A stretch of 52,034 bases of DNA, from NCBI GenBank assembly GCA_003151625.1, contig PLYC01000032.1, positions 1 through 52,034 of the forward strand, in the 5' to 3' direction. Within the stretch, counting starts at the first letter, position 1, and every line of letters begins with the position of its first letter. The notes under the pieces were generated by a model. It did not search any database. It saw nothing but the letters and a program-made list of their open reading frames with translations, and had not been told where the DNA came from. This document shows, in pieces, positions 7,978 through 16,731 of this stretch. The stretch is from Candidatus Doudnabacteria bacterium. GTDB lineage: Bacteria > Patescibacteriota > Doudnabacteria > UBA920. The translations under genes were made by a program, and so were the position numbers.

Positions 7978-8697
7978 TTAACGATTGTTGAAGTTTTTCT
8001 TAAATTTTAGGCCTGCCATAAACTCGTATAAAGGTCCGGCCATCATTCCCATCCCAAAAGCCCAAAGGAACTCCTCAAAAGGCACTCCTATTAAAGTTAG
8101 TCCGCTTAAATTAGAAAGTAACCACCATCTTTGAATGACCCCGGGATAAACTTTTAAAAAAATAACGTAAGCGAAAAACATAACCGCTCCCACTAAGATC
8201 CCACTCATTAAAGAATCAAACCACAAATCCTGCCTGTAAGCTAACATTACTAAACTACAAACAGCAAAAACTAAAATATTTGCGTATACCGCATTTAAGT
8301 CCAGATATTTGATTGAAAAAACCAAAACTAACAAAGCAATCCCGAGAAGTGAAGGAATAAAGCTTACCCAATGATGCAATCTGTCGCGTCTGCTTGATAT
8401 TCTTTTGCCCCATAATTCTTCGTAAATAACACTTGCAATACCACCAATAAAAAATCCAAACAATAGATCTTCCAAAATGGGAGCAGGATAATGGAACAAA
8501 TAAATAAGTGGAAATAATGTCTGTGGGTGCCAATAATCTCTAAAATATATTATTTCAGAAAAAGGCGCTACTATTGCAAACAAAGAACTCATAATTATTA
8601 AGTGTTTACGCAAATCTTTTCTAAAAAAATACAAAAATAGCCATATTGGAAAAAATACGGCTAAGTCTATAAATAAATATGCTCCTTGATACCCCAT
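7978..8697 (-). CDS. Lycopene cyclase-domain-like multi-pass membrane protein
   Basis: The 239-residue protein has about seven hydrophobic helices. Two copies of a P-x-x-E-[DE]-x-L motif are visible, PAPILEDLLFGFF around residue 72 and GVPFEEFLWAFGMG around residue 207, which is the repeat signature of heterodimeric-type lycopene cyclases (CarR/CrtYcd). No other carotenoid gene is in the window, so cyclase activity is not supported by context; it may be a membrane protein of the same fold with another role. It stands alone between two terminator-like hairpins. Confidence 0.6.
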   Translation of the reverse strand: MGYQGAYLFIDLAVFFPIWLFLYFFRKDLRKHLIIMSSLFAIVAPFSEIIYFRDYWHPQTLFPLIYLFHYPAPILEDLLFGFFIGGIASVIYEELWGKRISSRRDRLHHWVSFIPSLLGIALLVLVFSIKYLDLNAVYANILVFAVCSLVMLAYRQDLWFDSLMSGILVGAVMFFAYVIFLKVYPGVIQRWWLLSNLSGLTLIGVPFEEFLWAFGMGMMAGPLYEFMAGLKFKKNFNNR

Positions 8698-8712
8698 CTA
8701 TATTTTGTTTCA

Positions 8713-8742
8713 GCGCCAGACGGCTCAAAAGCCGCCTGGCGC
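8713..8742 (-). terminator. Hairpin terminator downstream of the 82-residue basic protein gene
   Basis: GCGCCAG and CTGGCGC form the outer stem and CGGCT/AGCCG the inner stem around a CAAA loop. On the minus strand it lies after the stop at 8761. The U-run is weak. Confidence 0.55.
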
Positions 8743-8760
8743 AAATATTTGTAACTTTAT

Positions 8761-9009
8761 TTAATTTCTCTTTTTAGAGGATTTTTTCGGAGAGGACTTC
8801 TTTTTGTTCAAGACTTTTTTAAGCTCGCCGCTGACGTTGTCATACAAAGATTTTTTGACTTTGCTCAGGCCGTCTATAACCTTTTTGCCTTCCTGCTTAG
8901 TCAACGCGCCTTCACTCTCTAAATCGCGCACAAGGCTGGTAATCTTTTTGTGGACTAAAGAGGCTAAACCATCGCTAACACGAAAAGCTTTTTCCAATTT
9001 TGGATCCAT
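8761..9009 (-). CDS. Small basic helical protein, phasin-like
   Basis: The 82-residue protein is almost all helical and ends in a Lys/Ser-rich tail (KKKSSPKKSSKKRN). The segment GALTKQEGKKVIDGLSK resembles the hinge of the phasin-like PhaF/PhaI family of granule-associated helical proteins, and the basic tail resembles a histone-like DNA-binding tail. No granule synthesis gene is in the window, so this is a structural resemblance only. It stands alone between spacers with hairpins. Confidence 0.6.
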   Translation of the reverse strand: MDPKLEKAFRVSDGLASLVHKKITSLVRDLESEGALTKQEGKKVIDGLSKVKKSLYDNVSGELKKVLNKKKSSPKKSSKKRN

Positions 9010-9081
9010 ATAATTTATTCCTTTCTAACATACTTAATATTTGCTTTAATTATAGACGATAATTTTTAAATGTCCAGCCTT

Positions 9082-9160
9082 GCAGCGTGCCCAATTTATC
9101 CAGCCTCCGCCGAGGCTAAGGCGGACAAGTTGGGATGTAGCCGATAAATCGGCACGCTAC
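9082..9160. repeat. Composite palindrome with TGTAGCCG and a Q-like core
   Basis: Outer arms GCAGCGTGCC and GGCACGCTAC enclose CCTCCGCCGAGGCTAAGGCGG, a family Q-like core, and a smaller CCGATAAATCGG palindrome. The words TGTAGCCG recur in the composite repeat at 27814-27900. It fills most of the spacer after the ubiB-like stop. Confidence 0.7.
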
Positions 9161-9181
9161 ACATAGATCCTAACATTAAAA

Positions 9182-10885
9182 CTACGATGACTGCCTTTTA
9201 ACACGGAGAAAAAACAGCACAATTAACAACAAGCCAGCATACAGACCCCATCCCGGAATAGTAATTTTCCATTGAATGGGATGCGTGCCGCTCTGGTAAA
9301 TTAAGGCCACGGCAATAAGCAAAGCGGCAAAAAAAGTGCCGTAAGTGGAAAACCGGGAATTGGCATTAAGCAATTTTTCGTATTCAATAAGCTGGTCCGT
9401 ATTAACCTCCATTCCAAACCTCCCCCGCTCCAAATTACTGACAATTGTTGCGGTACTGTCCGGCAATTTCTTGAGCAGTTCGTCTATGGCCATGGCCGCG
9501 CTCTCTGCCCTATTCTTTATTTTGCCCGCTTTGAAACGTTCAATAACAATTTTTTCCACCAGTGGCTTTTCCCACTCTTCAATTTTTAAGCTCGGATCCA
9601 AATCATTTGCCACCGCGTCAAGGGTAATGATTGATTTACTGAATAAGGTCAAATCTACCGGCACGCTAATTCCGTTCTTTACCGCCGCTTCCATAACGTC
9701 GTAAAAAAGCCTGGTAAATTGTCCCGATTTGCCTACACTCGACCACTGTAAAACAATTTGTGTTATTTCCTTGCGCAAGCTGTTAACATTAACTAACTCT
9801 CTCACATCTTTGCCTTGAACCCTCTCGTCATAATTTTCTTCTATTTGGAGCAAAATTGCCACAATTTTTTCCACATCGCGCTGGAGCAAAGCTAAAAACG
9901 CGGCCGATGCCAATGCTGTTAATTGGATGTCCAAAAGCCCAACCATGCCGAAATCCAAAAACATTAATTTATTGCCTGGCAAAACAAAAATATTGCCCGG
10001 ATGCGGGTCGGCGTGAAAATAACCGTAATCAAAATACTGCTTAATAAAGGAATCGGCCAAACGATGCGCCACCAACTTATTGTTGAATCTTTTCTTTGAC
10101 CGGCCAGCCACAATATCCCCCAGCGATACGCCTTCCACAAACTCCAAAGTCAGCACGCTGTCGCCGGAATAATCCCAATAAACTTTCGGGCTGTAAACAT
10201 TTTTATCATCTTTAAAAAAATTGCTAAAAACTTCACCGTTGGTAGCCTCTTTGCGGTAATCAAGCTCGTTTACTGTCCAGCGCTGAAATTCTAAAACCAC
10301 ACGAACCATACCGTGATCTTTGGCTCCCGGTAAATGTTTTTCGGCTAAGTGGGCCAGCATTAACAGCACCTGAAGGTCTACTTTAATTTGCTCCTTGGCC
10401 TTAGGGCGCTGAACTTTCACGGCAACTTTTTCGCCCGTCTTTAGACGCGCGCTGTAAACCTGCCCCAAAGAAGCGGACGCAAATGGCACTGTCTGAAAAT
10501 TATCATAAAGCTCGCCTAAAGGCTTCCCTAAATTTTTTTCAATTATTTTTTTTGCGTCTTTAAAAGCAAAAGTCTTAACTTCATATTGAAGCTTTTCTAA
10601 CTCCAAAATATAAGCGGGCGGCAAAATGTCGGATCGTGTGCTGAAAATTTGCCCGAACTTTACAAATATTGGCCCCAACTTTTCTAAAGCCTGCCTAAGT
10701 TTTACCGCCAGGACTTCCTGATCCAGATCTTTTTGCTTCTGATCCAAACGCTGTGACAGCGGAATATGCTTTTTCAACCCGGCTTTGTATAATAACGCCG
10801 AAAAGCCAGCCCCAAAAAAGACCAGTAGGATATAATTAAACCGCTTTATAACTTTTAATTTTTGATAAAATCGATAAAGGAACAT
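9182..10885 (-). CDS. ABC1/UbiB (AarF) family atypical kinase
   Basis: The 567-residue protein has the UbiB family marks: KFGQIFSTRSDILP near residue 75 (KxGQ motif), the Ala-rich nucleotide loop SASLGQVYSA, the lysine of VAVKVQRP, HADPHPGN (catalytic loop) and LDFGMVG (metal-binding loop). Two hydrophobic helices at the C terminus (about 515-560) anchor it in the membrane, as in UbiB. In ubiquinone producers the family supports quinone synthesis or lipid transport; no quinone gene is seen here, so the role is open. Confidence 0.93.
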   Translation of the reverse strand: MFLYRFYQKLKVIKRFNYILLVFFGAGFSALLYKAGLKKHIPLSQRLDQKQKDLDQEVLAVKLRQALEKLGPIFVKFGQIFSTRSDILPPAYILELEKLQYEVKTFAFKDAKKIIEKNLGKPLGELYDNFQTVPFASASLGQVYSARLKTGEKVAVKVQRPKAKEQIKVDLQVLLMLAHLAEKHLPGAKDHGMVRVVLEFQRWTVNELDYRKEATNGEVFSNFFKDDKNVYSPKVYWDYSGDSVLTLEFVEGVSLGDIVAGRSKKRFNNKLVAHRLADSFIKQYFDYGYFHADPHPGNIFVLPGNKLMFLDFGMVGLLDIQLTALASAAFLALLQRDVEKIVAILLQIEENYDERVQGKDVRELVNVNSLRKEITQIVLQWSSVGKSGQFTRLFYDVMEAAVKNGISVPVDLTLFSKSIITLDAVANDLDPSLKIEEWEKPLVEKIVIERFKAGKIKNRAESAAMAIDELLKKLPDSTATIVSNLERGRFGMEVNTDQLIEYEKLLNANSRFSTYGTFFAALLIAVALIYQSGTHPIQWKITIPGWGLYAGLLLIVLFFLRVKRQSS

Positions 10886-10937
10886 TTATTTTGTTTTTCT
10901 TTTTAAACACTTTTTATTTTAACACAGACTTTTTTGT

Positions 10938-11165
10938 TTACAGATTATCTAAAAACTGGGCTTCAGTTATGTCTGCTTGTTTTAAGATAGCGTGCAGTAG
11001 CCCGCGTTTAATATCTCTGGGATGAATTGGTACTACAGCAATATTTTTTGTTTCGGGGTGGCGGAAAATGGCGTGGCGGCCGGTTTGTCTTCTTAAAACA
11101 AAACCCATCCGTTCTAAAACGCGAATGAGTTGTTTTGGTTTGACCTGCGGTATGCGATCGGCCAT
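10938..11165 (-). CDS. hicA: HicA family toxin (mRNA interferase)
   Basis: The 75-residue protein has the HicA fold: VLERMGFVLRRQTGRHAIFRHP with the conserved histidine, and VVPIHPRDIKRGLLHAILKQADI at the C terminus. HicA binds mRNA through a dsRBD-like fold and cleaves it. It starts 4 nt after the hicB stop, in antitoxin-toxin order. Length and motifs are normal, so it is probably active when free of HicB. Confidence 0.93.
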   Translation of the reverse strand: MADRIPQVKPKQLIRVLERMGFVLRRQTGRHAIFRHPETKNIAVVPIHPRDIKRGLLHAILKQADITEAQFLDNL

Positions 11166-11169
11166 ATTC

Positions 11170-11412
11170 TTACGCGGGCAACGGAATGTTTATTTTAAAA
11201 GAAAGAGGCGCCTTTGCTTCTCTTGGAATTTTATCTCCATCTTCCTGCAAAACTTCTAAATATGCCCCAATGGCATCGGTAATATTTTCTTTGGCTTCAT
11301 CTATAGTTTCGCCCTGAGTCATACATCCTGGCAATGCTGGAGCAAACGCAATAAAGCCGCCTTCTTCAGCAGCCTGAATAATTATCGTATATTGTAAGGC
11401 TTTATTGTCCAT
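11170..11412 (-). CDS. hicB: HicB family antitoxin, probably leaderless
   Basis: The 80-residue protein has the partial RNase H-like fold of HicB: YTIIIQAAEEGGFIAFAPALPGCMTQG followed by the helix EAKENITDAIGAYLE. It should neutralise the HicA encoded next to it. No ribbon-helix-helix or HTH DNA-binding tail is visible, so autoregulation is uncertain. I chose the ATG at 11412 because a TTGAAA-N17-TATAAT promoter places the transcription start at about this codon; a start at 11442 would lie upstream of the promoter's -10 box. Confidence 0.92.
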   Translation of the reverse strand: MDNKALQYTIIIQAAEEGGFIAFAPALPGCMTQGETIDEAKENITDAIGAYLEVLQEDGDKIPREAKAPLSFKINIPLPA

Positions 11413-11418
11413 AAACGC

Positions 11419-11447
11419 ATTATACCATAAACCAAGCATCATTTCAA
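11419..11447 (-). promoter_or_regulatory. Promoter of hicBA inside the pgk 3' end
   Basis: On the minus strand TTGAAA (11447-11442), 17 nt, then TGGTATAAT with TATAAT at 11424-11419. The hicB ATG begins 6 nt after the -10 box, so the mRNA should start at or next to the A of the ATG. Confidence 0.72.
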
Positions 11448-12665
11448 CGCCTCAATCCCCGGCAATTTTTTGCCGGCGAGGTATTCGAGCATGGCGCCGC
11501 CTCCGGTAGAGACGTGGTCGAAATTCTCAAATTGATGGGCTTGGCGAATCGCGTCTACCGTATCCCCTCCTCCGGCCACCACAAAAGCTTTGCCTTTACC
11601 CCGCCCGCCCATTAGCCTGGCCAATGCCATTGTGCCGGTATCAAAAGGCTTTTTTTCGAACAGACCCAAAGGCCCGCTCCAGACAATAGTCTTGGCTTCT
11701 TTAATAACTTTGGAGTATTCTAAAATAGTCTTCGGCCCAATGTCCAACATTTGCTCGTCTTTGGTTACCTTAAACGGCGCTATTGCGCGAATGGAGCTTT
11801 TGTCCAAATTCTTATTGGCGACCACAACATCCTGCGGCAGAATTAGTTTGTCTTTAAAATTTTTAAGAATTTCCCAGGCAATTTTGGTTTCTCCTTCTTC
11901 TATTTTAGAAAAACCGATTTCGTAATCTTTGATTTTAAACATTAAGTTGGATACGCCGCCGGCAACCAAAATTTTGTCTGCTTTTTTGCCCAAATTCTGC
12001 AAAGTTCCGACTTTCTCCGAAAGCTTAATCCCGCCGGCCATAACCACAAACGGATGCGCCACGCTTTTTAAAATTGAATCCAAAGATTTAATTTCCTGCT
12101 CTAGCGACAGCCCGGCATAGGAAGGCAAGTGCTTGGCCACGCCGACATTGGACGACACCGGGTGGTGGGCTTTGGAAAAATCATCATCCACATAGACGTC
12201 GGCAAACCCGGCCAGTTTTTTGGCAAACACCGGATCATCGCTAAGCTCCTCGGCAAAAAATTCCAAATTTTCCAAAAAAATTACGTCTTTATCCGGCGTC
12301 AGGCTTAACTGCTCCTGGTGCTTTTCTTCTCGGAAATCTCCTTTATAAAAAATTACGTGGTTGATTTCATAATCCGGAACTTTAAAATCCGTTTCAACAA
12401 ATTTAAAACCTAGCAACTCCGCAATTCGTTCGGCCGCCGGTTTTAAACTTAATTCAGGAACGACTTTACCTTTAGCCCGGCCTCGCTTGCCGCAAATAAT
12501 AACTTTATTGCCGTTGGCCAAAAGGAATTTGACCGTGGGCAAAAACGAACGCAACCTAAAATCATCGCAAACCTTGCCGTCCTCCCCCACCGGCGCGTCC
12601 ACACTCCCCCGCACCAACACTGTTTTGTTTTGGATTTTTGATGTCCTAAGATACTTAATAGCCAT
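11439..12665 (-). CDS. pgk: Phosphoglycerate kinase, divergent N-terminal motifs
   Basis: It makes ATP from 1,3-bisphosphoglycerate and is 408 residues, the normal length. The C-terminal nucleotide domain is clear: VWSGPLGLFE, FVVAGGGDTVDAI and STGGGAMLEYLAGKKLPGI. The N-terminal substrate domain is unusual: the common DFNVP appears as SVDAPVG, the SHLGRPKG loop as CGKRGRAKG, and NDAFGTAHR as DDDFSKAHH. SLKPAAERIAELLG is kept. This may be a lineage-specific variant. It lies just downstream of gap, as in many glycolytic operons. Confidence 0.95.
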   Translation of the reverse strand: MAIKYLRTSKIQNKTVLVRGSVDAPVGEDGKVCDDFRLRSFLPTVKFLLANGNKVIICGKRGRAKGKVVPELSLKPAAERIAELLGFKFVETDFKVPDYEINHVIFYKGDFREEKHQEQLSLTPDKDVIFLENLEFFAEELSDDPVFAKKLAGFADVYVDDDFSKAHHPVSSNVGVAKHLPSYAGLSLEQEIKSLDSILKSVAHPFVVMAGGIKLSEKVGTLQNLGKKADKILVAGGVSNLMFKIKDYEIGFSKIEEGETKIAWEILKNFKDKLILPQDVVVANKNLDKSSIRAIAPFKVTKDEQMLDIGPKTILEYSKVIKEAKTIVWSGPLGLFEKKPFDTGTMALARLMGGRGKGKAFVVAGGGDTVDAIRQAHQFENFDHVSTGGGAMLEYLAGKKLPGIEALK

Positions 12666-12742
12666 AGTTTTATTTGCTTAATCCAGCCTCTTGGGCTTGA
12701 TTAGATGACTAATTTATAAGGCAACCCTGCTACTAATTCATA

Positions 12743-13771
12743 TTATTTTTGTCCAACCATTATCGCTTCTTCCACCAACCTATGGCTATAGCCGAATTCA
12801 TTGTCATACCACGCCACAACTTTGACGAAGTTACCATCTACGACTTGGGTCAGGGCTAGGTCGACTATGGCTGAGGCCGGGTTGGCGACGATATCCGATA
12901 ACACTATCGGTTCATCGGTAACTTCCAATATTCCTTTAAAGCGGCTGGTTTTGGATGCCGCGATAAAGGCTTGATTAATTTCTTCTTTAGTTACGTTTTT
13001 CTTAAGCAACATCGTAAAATCCGATAAAGACCCAACCGGTGTTGGCACGCGGAACGAAACGCCGTCGAATTTTCCTTTTAATTCAGGGATGGCCTGGGTG
13101 GCCGAAATCGCCGCTCCTGTAGTTGTGGGAATTATATTTAAAGCGGCGGCACGCGCCCGTCTCAAATCGTTGGACTTGCCTCCCGGCGGCGGTCCATCTA
13201 CCAAATTTTGTTCGGCTGTGTAGCTGTGAATGGTGCTCATTAAAGCTTTCTCCACGCCAAAAGTTTCGTTCATAACCGCCAGCACCGGGGCAATGCAGTT
13301 GGTGGTGCAGGAAGCGTTGCTGACAATATTTTGGCCGGTATATTTGTCCTGGTTAACCCCAAGCACAATGGTCGGCGTAATGCCCTCGTCTTTGGCAGGC
13401 GCGGAAATTACAACTTTTCTGGCACCGGCCTTAAGATGCGCGCCAGCCTTTTCGCTGTCCGTAAAACGGCCGGTGCATTCTATAACCACATCCACTCCTA
13501 ATTTTCCCCACGGCAAAGCCGCGGGATCTTTTTCCGCCGACACCGGATATTTTTTCCCTTCCACAATAATGTTCGTTTCATTAAATTCCACTTTTAAATG
13601 ATACCGCCCATACACGCTGTCGTATTTTAACAAGTGCGCCAAAACCGCGGTCGATGTTAAATCGTTTATTCCCGCGACTTCGACTTCCGGATGCTCTAAA
13701 GCAACCTTAAACGCCTGCCTCCCTATCCTTCCAAATCCGTTTATGCCAAGTTTAATTTTGCCTGTAGACAT
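12743..13771 (-). CDS. gap: Glyceraldehyde-3-phosphate dehydrogenase
   Basis: It oxidises glyceraldehyde-3-phosphate to 1,3-bisphosphoglycerate with NAD. Length 342 is normal. The Rossmann motif NGFGRIGR is at residues 11-18, the catalytic cysteine is C155 in SNASCTTNC, and the C terminus has WYDNEFGYSHR. A good Shine-Dalgarno (AGGAAGGA) precedes the ATG. Pgk follows after 77 nt. A repeated 10-bp hairpin lies between it and the upstream kinase gene. Confidence 0.97.
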   Translation of the reverse strand: MSTGKIKLGINGFGRIGRQAFKVALEHPEVEVAGINDLTSTAVLAHLLKYDSVYGRYHLKVEFNETNIIVEGKKYPVSAEKDPAALPWGKLGVDVVIECTGRFTDSEKAGAHLKAGARKVVISAPAKDEGITPTIVLGVNQDKYTGQNIVSNASCTTNCIAPVLAVMNETFGVEKALMSTIHSYTAEQNLVDGPPPGGKSNDLRRARAAALNIIPTTTGAAISATQAIPELKGKFDGVSFRVPTPVGSLSDFTMLLKKNVTKEEINQAFIAASKTSRFKGILEVTDEPIVLSDIVANPASAIVDLALTQVVDGNFVKVVAWYDNEFGYSHRLVEEAIMVGQK

Positions 13772-13817
13772 TCTTTTATTCCTTCCTATAAAAAATTAAT
13801 TTAATTAAGTGTGATTA

Positions 13818-13869
13818 TTGGAAGAGGTGTCCCCTCTTCCAATTTATTTTTATGGTATAATAAATTTTT
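13818..13869. repeat. Two-copy 3' element: 10-bp hairpin plus AT-rich block
   Basis: TTGGAAGAGG pairs with CCTCTTCCAA around a TGTCC loop, followed on the plus strand by TTTATGGTATAATAAATTTT. A second copy at 31004-31055 shares the stem, loop and AT block. On the minus strand each lies just after a stop codon. Confidence 0.85.
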
Positions 13870-14885
13870 CAATCTTTTTTCTTGTCCACCATTCCCATAA
13901 CTTCCTTTTTAATTATATCGTCTGTTATTTCAATTACCTGGAATTTTTTAAGTTTAGACAGATGTTCTTCCATCTCGTGTTTCATCAAAAGTCCCACCTG
14001 AGGGCCGACTTGCTGAACCACGGAGCCGGCGTTCATTGGTCCCCAGCGAAGCGCTTCTTTGTGCGGCAGTCCGTGCGCCAAGGCCGTAATGTACGCGGTA
14101 GTAAACGCGTCACCCGCTCCGGTGGCTTCTATCCGGGGTCCGGGGTATTCTTCTATATAATAAAACCCTTCCTCTGAATAACTGTAAGCTCCCTTGCGGC
14201 CGTCAGTCAGGGCTATGGCTTTTGGTCCCAGCTTCATCAACTTTTTACATAATTCTTCGGGGTCGCGCTTGCCTTCCCCCACCCAGGACTGCGCCTCCTC
14301 CACGTTTACGGATAAAAGATCCGTCCGCTCCAAAATTAATTTATTTTTTTGCGGCCCCGCGCGAAGCTGAAAAGTTCCCGGATTAAATCCCAAGCGCGCC
14401 TTATAGCGGTCTAAATATTTTGCCAAATCTTTATAAATAGTTTCAAACCCCACGCCCATACTGGTTAAATAAATCCACGAGGAGTGAACCAGGACTGGCA
14501 GTTTATATTTTCGGTGTTCGTGGTATACAAAAATCGTGCGCTCTCCTTCGTGCGAAAGTACCATGGAAGCATTGGTCGGATGCTTATCATTCTTGATTAT
14601 AAAACGCGTGGACACGCCTTCCTTTTCCATTTTATGCACAATTTCACGGCCGCCGGTATCATGCGCCACCACGCAATAAAACGCCGTTTTTAGACCCAGG
14701 CGCGCCGAACCCACGGCATTATTGGCCGCGTTTCCCGCCACCGTGCGGTAAAATTTATCTACAGGCAACTTGTCTCCCCAATTAATAACAGCCTTTTTAA
14801 CGCCGTCAATTTCTTTTATTTCCACGTCCTTAACAATTAAAAACGTGTCTATTGTCGGGTCGCCGATTGATATAATATCAAACAT
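13869..14885 (-). CDS. PfkB/ribokinase family carbohydrate kinase
   Basis: The protein has the PfkB fold: an N-terminal substrate signature with AGNAANNAVGSARLG near residue 70 and the C-terminal signature IEATGAGDAFTTAY near residue 257, where GAGD forms the anion hole with the catalytic Asp. At 338 residues it is within family range. Sugar, nucleoside and fructose-phosphate kinases cannot be separated by eye. Its place between gap and transketolase suggests a sugar or sugar-phosphate substrate feeding this pathway. Confidence 0.88.
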   Translation of the reverse strand: MFDIISIGDPTIDTFLIVKDVEIKEIDGVKKAVINWGDKLPVDKFYRTVAGNAANNAVGSARLGLKTAFYCVVAHDTGGREIVHKMEKEGVSTRFIIKNDKHPTNASMVLSHEGERTIFVYHEHRKYKLPVLVHSSWIYLTSMGVGFETIYKDLAKYLDRYKARLGFNPGTFQLRAGPQKNKLILERTDLLSVNVEEAQSWVGEGKRDPEELCKKLMKLGPKAIALTDGRKGAYSYSEEGFYYIEEYPGPRIEATGAGDAFTTAYITALAHGLPHKEALRWGPMNAGSVVQQVGPQVGLLMKHEMEEHLSKLKKFQVIEITDDIIKKEVMGMVDKKKD

Positions 14886-14907
14886 TTTTGTTTTTTGTAA
14901 TTATTCG

Positions 14908-15885
14908 CTATTTTAATTTTCTTCCGAGCACCTTCCTCACCGCCGCAATTATTGAGTTTTTTCCCATTCCATATTTTTCAATTAACTCATTCGGCTCGCC
15001 GGATTCGCCAAAGGTGTTAGGCATACCGACCATTTCAACGGGTACGGGATAATTCATTGAAAGGACTTCACAAACCGCGCTACCACAACCGGCCTGGGTT
15101 TGATGTTCTTCCAATGTTACCACCGCCCCGCACTTTTTGGCCGCGCTGATTATGGTGGCGCTATCTATGGGTTTAATAGTATGATTGTTAACAACCATAA
15201 CCGATATTCCCTCTTTTTCTAGTTCAATCGCTGCCAATAAACCGTTATAAAGTACCGCGCCGGAAGCAATAATAACAACATCTTTACCATCGCGAAAAAT
15301 TTCCGCTTTGCCGACTTTAAAAGGAGTGTCGGTTGTGGTAATAACCGGAGTTTTGGAGCGCCCCAAACGAAAATACGCCGGCCCCTTCATTTTTCCAAGA
15401 GCAACAACAGTTTTGCGCGCTTCAATTGCGTCACAAGGAACTTCCACAATTAAATTCGGCAGTACGCGCATAATAGCTATGTCTTCCAAAGCCTGGTGGG
15501 TCGCGCCGTCCGGTCCAACTGTAACCCCGGTGTGTGCTCCGGCTACTTTAACATTAGCCTCGCTATAACAAACTGAAACACGCATTTGGTCCCAACTGCG
15601 CCCGGGGCTAAACACGGCGTACGAGGAAACAAAAGCTGTTTTGCCATAAAGCCCCAGCCCCGCGGCCACGCCCATCATATTCTGTTCGGCCACGCCGCAT
15701 TCTATAAATCGTTCCGGATATTTTTTCTGAAAATCATGTACCATGGTCGATTCCGACAAGTCAGCCGTTAAAACGACCACGTTTGGATCAACGTCGCCCA
15801 AATCCACAACGCCCTGGCCATAACCCTTGCGCGTGGGTTCCTGTTCAATATCACTCTGTCCAATTTTTGGATTTAACTTAATCAT
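14908..15885 (-). CDS. Transketolase, C-terminal subunit
   Basis: This 325-residue protein holds the pyrimidine-binding and C-terminal domains of transketolase (LTADLSEST, ERFIECGVAEQNMMGVAAGLG, the catalytic Glu region, then GATHQALEDIA). With the preceding gene it makes up a split enzyme that moves two-carbon units in the non-oxidative pentose phosphate pathway. Its start overlaps the stop of the N-terminal subunit by four bases, so both are coupled. Split transketolases are common in archaea and Patescibacteria. Confidence 0.93.
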   Translation of the reverse strand: MIKLNPKIGQSDIEQEPTRKGYGQGVVDLGDVDPNVVVLTADLSESTMVHDFQKKYPERFIECGVAEQNMMGVAAGLGLYGKTAFVSSYAVFSPGRSWDQMRVSVCYSEANVKVAGAHTGVTVGPDGATHQALEDIAIMRVLPNLIVEVPCDAIEARKTVVALGKMKGPAYFRLGRSKTPVITTTDTPFKVGKAEIFRDGKDVVIIASGAVLYNGLLAAIELEKEGISVMVVNNHTIKPIDSATIISAAKKCGAVVTLEEHQTQAGCGSAVCEVLSMNYPVPVEMVGMPNTFGESGEPNELIEKYGMGKNSIIAAVRKVLGRKLK

Positions 15886-16721
15886 ACAATTTGTTTCCTT
15901 TCCGCGTCCAGCTCCAAAAGCGCTTTAGCCGCCTGTTCCTTGTTTGGCGGCATGCCGTGCCATTTGTAATCGCCCTCCATAAAACTCACGCCCTTGCCCG
16001 GCACTGTATTGGCTAAAATCATAATTGGTTTGCCTTTCGCTTTTTTTGCGTCCGCGTAAGCTTGTAGAATTTGTTCCATATTATTGCCGTCTATTTCAAT
16101 AACGTGCCAGTTAAAAGCCTCGTACTTGGCTTTTAAATCATCCAGCGGCATTATGTCTTCCGTATTGCCGTCTATTTGAATGCGGTTTCTATCCATTACC
16201 GCTATTAAATTATCTAAGTGATTTTTCCCGGCCAGCATTACCGCTTCCCAAGTTTGGCCTTCCTGCTGTTCGCCGTCGGAGACTACCAGATAAATATAAT
16301 TAGGTTTGTTGTCCATTTTTAAACCCAAGGCCATGCCCACAGCCTGGCTGGAGCCTTGCGACAAAGGGCCGCTTGATGTTTCAATCCCGGGCAATTCCAA
16401 ATTATGCGGATGCCCGTGCAGGCGCGTTCCCAATTTTCTTAAAGTCAAAAGTTCCTCTTTGGGAAAATATCCGGCCTCGCCCATTGCGGCATACAAAACC
16501 GGACAAATATGTCCGCACGACAGAATTAATCGGTCTCGCCCTTCCCATTGCGGGTCTTTAGGATTATTTTCCATCACATTAAAATAAAGCGCGGCAAAAA
16601 TATCCGCCATATCCAGAGGCCCCGCGGAATGTCCGCTGCCGGCCGCAAGCAACATATTAATAATGTCCTGCCTTATGTCGTTGGCTTTGAGCCGTAAGTC
16701 CTTAATCGATAGTTTTTCCAT
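15882..16721 (-). CDS. Transketolase, N-terminal (TPP-binding) subunit
   Basis: The 279-residue subunit carries the diphosphate-binding half of transketolase: GHSAGPLDMADIFAALY near residue 30, HGHPHN and LSQGSSQAVGMALG, and the metal/TPP motif SDGEQQEGQTWEA near residue 148 that ends in NRIQIDG. The second Asn of the classical GDG-x-N motif is represented by DRNRIQ. It is translated just after rpe on the same transcript, placing the pentose phosphate enzymes together. Confidence 0.93.
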   Translation of the reverse strand: MEKLSIKDLRLKANDIRQDIINMLLAAGSGHSAGPLDMADIFAALYFNVMENNPKDPQWEGRDRLILSCGHICPVLYAAMGEAGYFPKEELLTLRKLGTRLHGHPHNLELPGIETSSGPLSQGSSQAVGMALGLKMDNKPNYIYLVVSDGEQQEGQTWEAVMLAGKNHLDNLIAVMDRNRIQIDGNTEDIMPLDDLKAKYEAFNWHVIEIDGNNMEQILQAYADAKKAKGKPIMILANTVPGKGVSFMEGDYKWHGMPPNKEQAAKALLELDAERKQIV

Positions 16722-16731
16722 AATAAATTTC

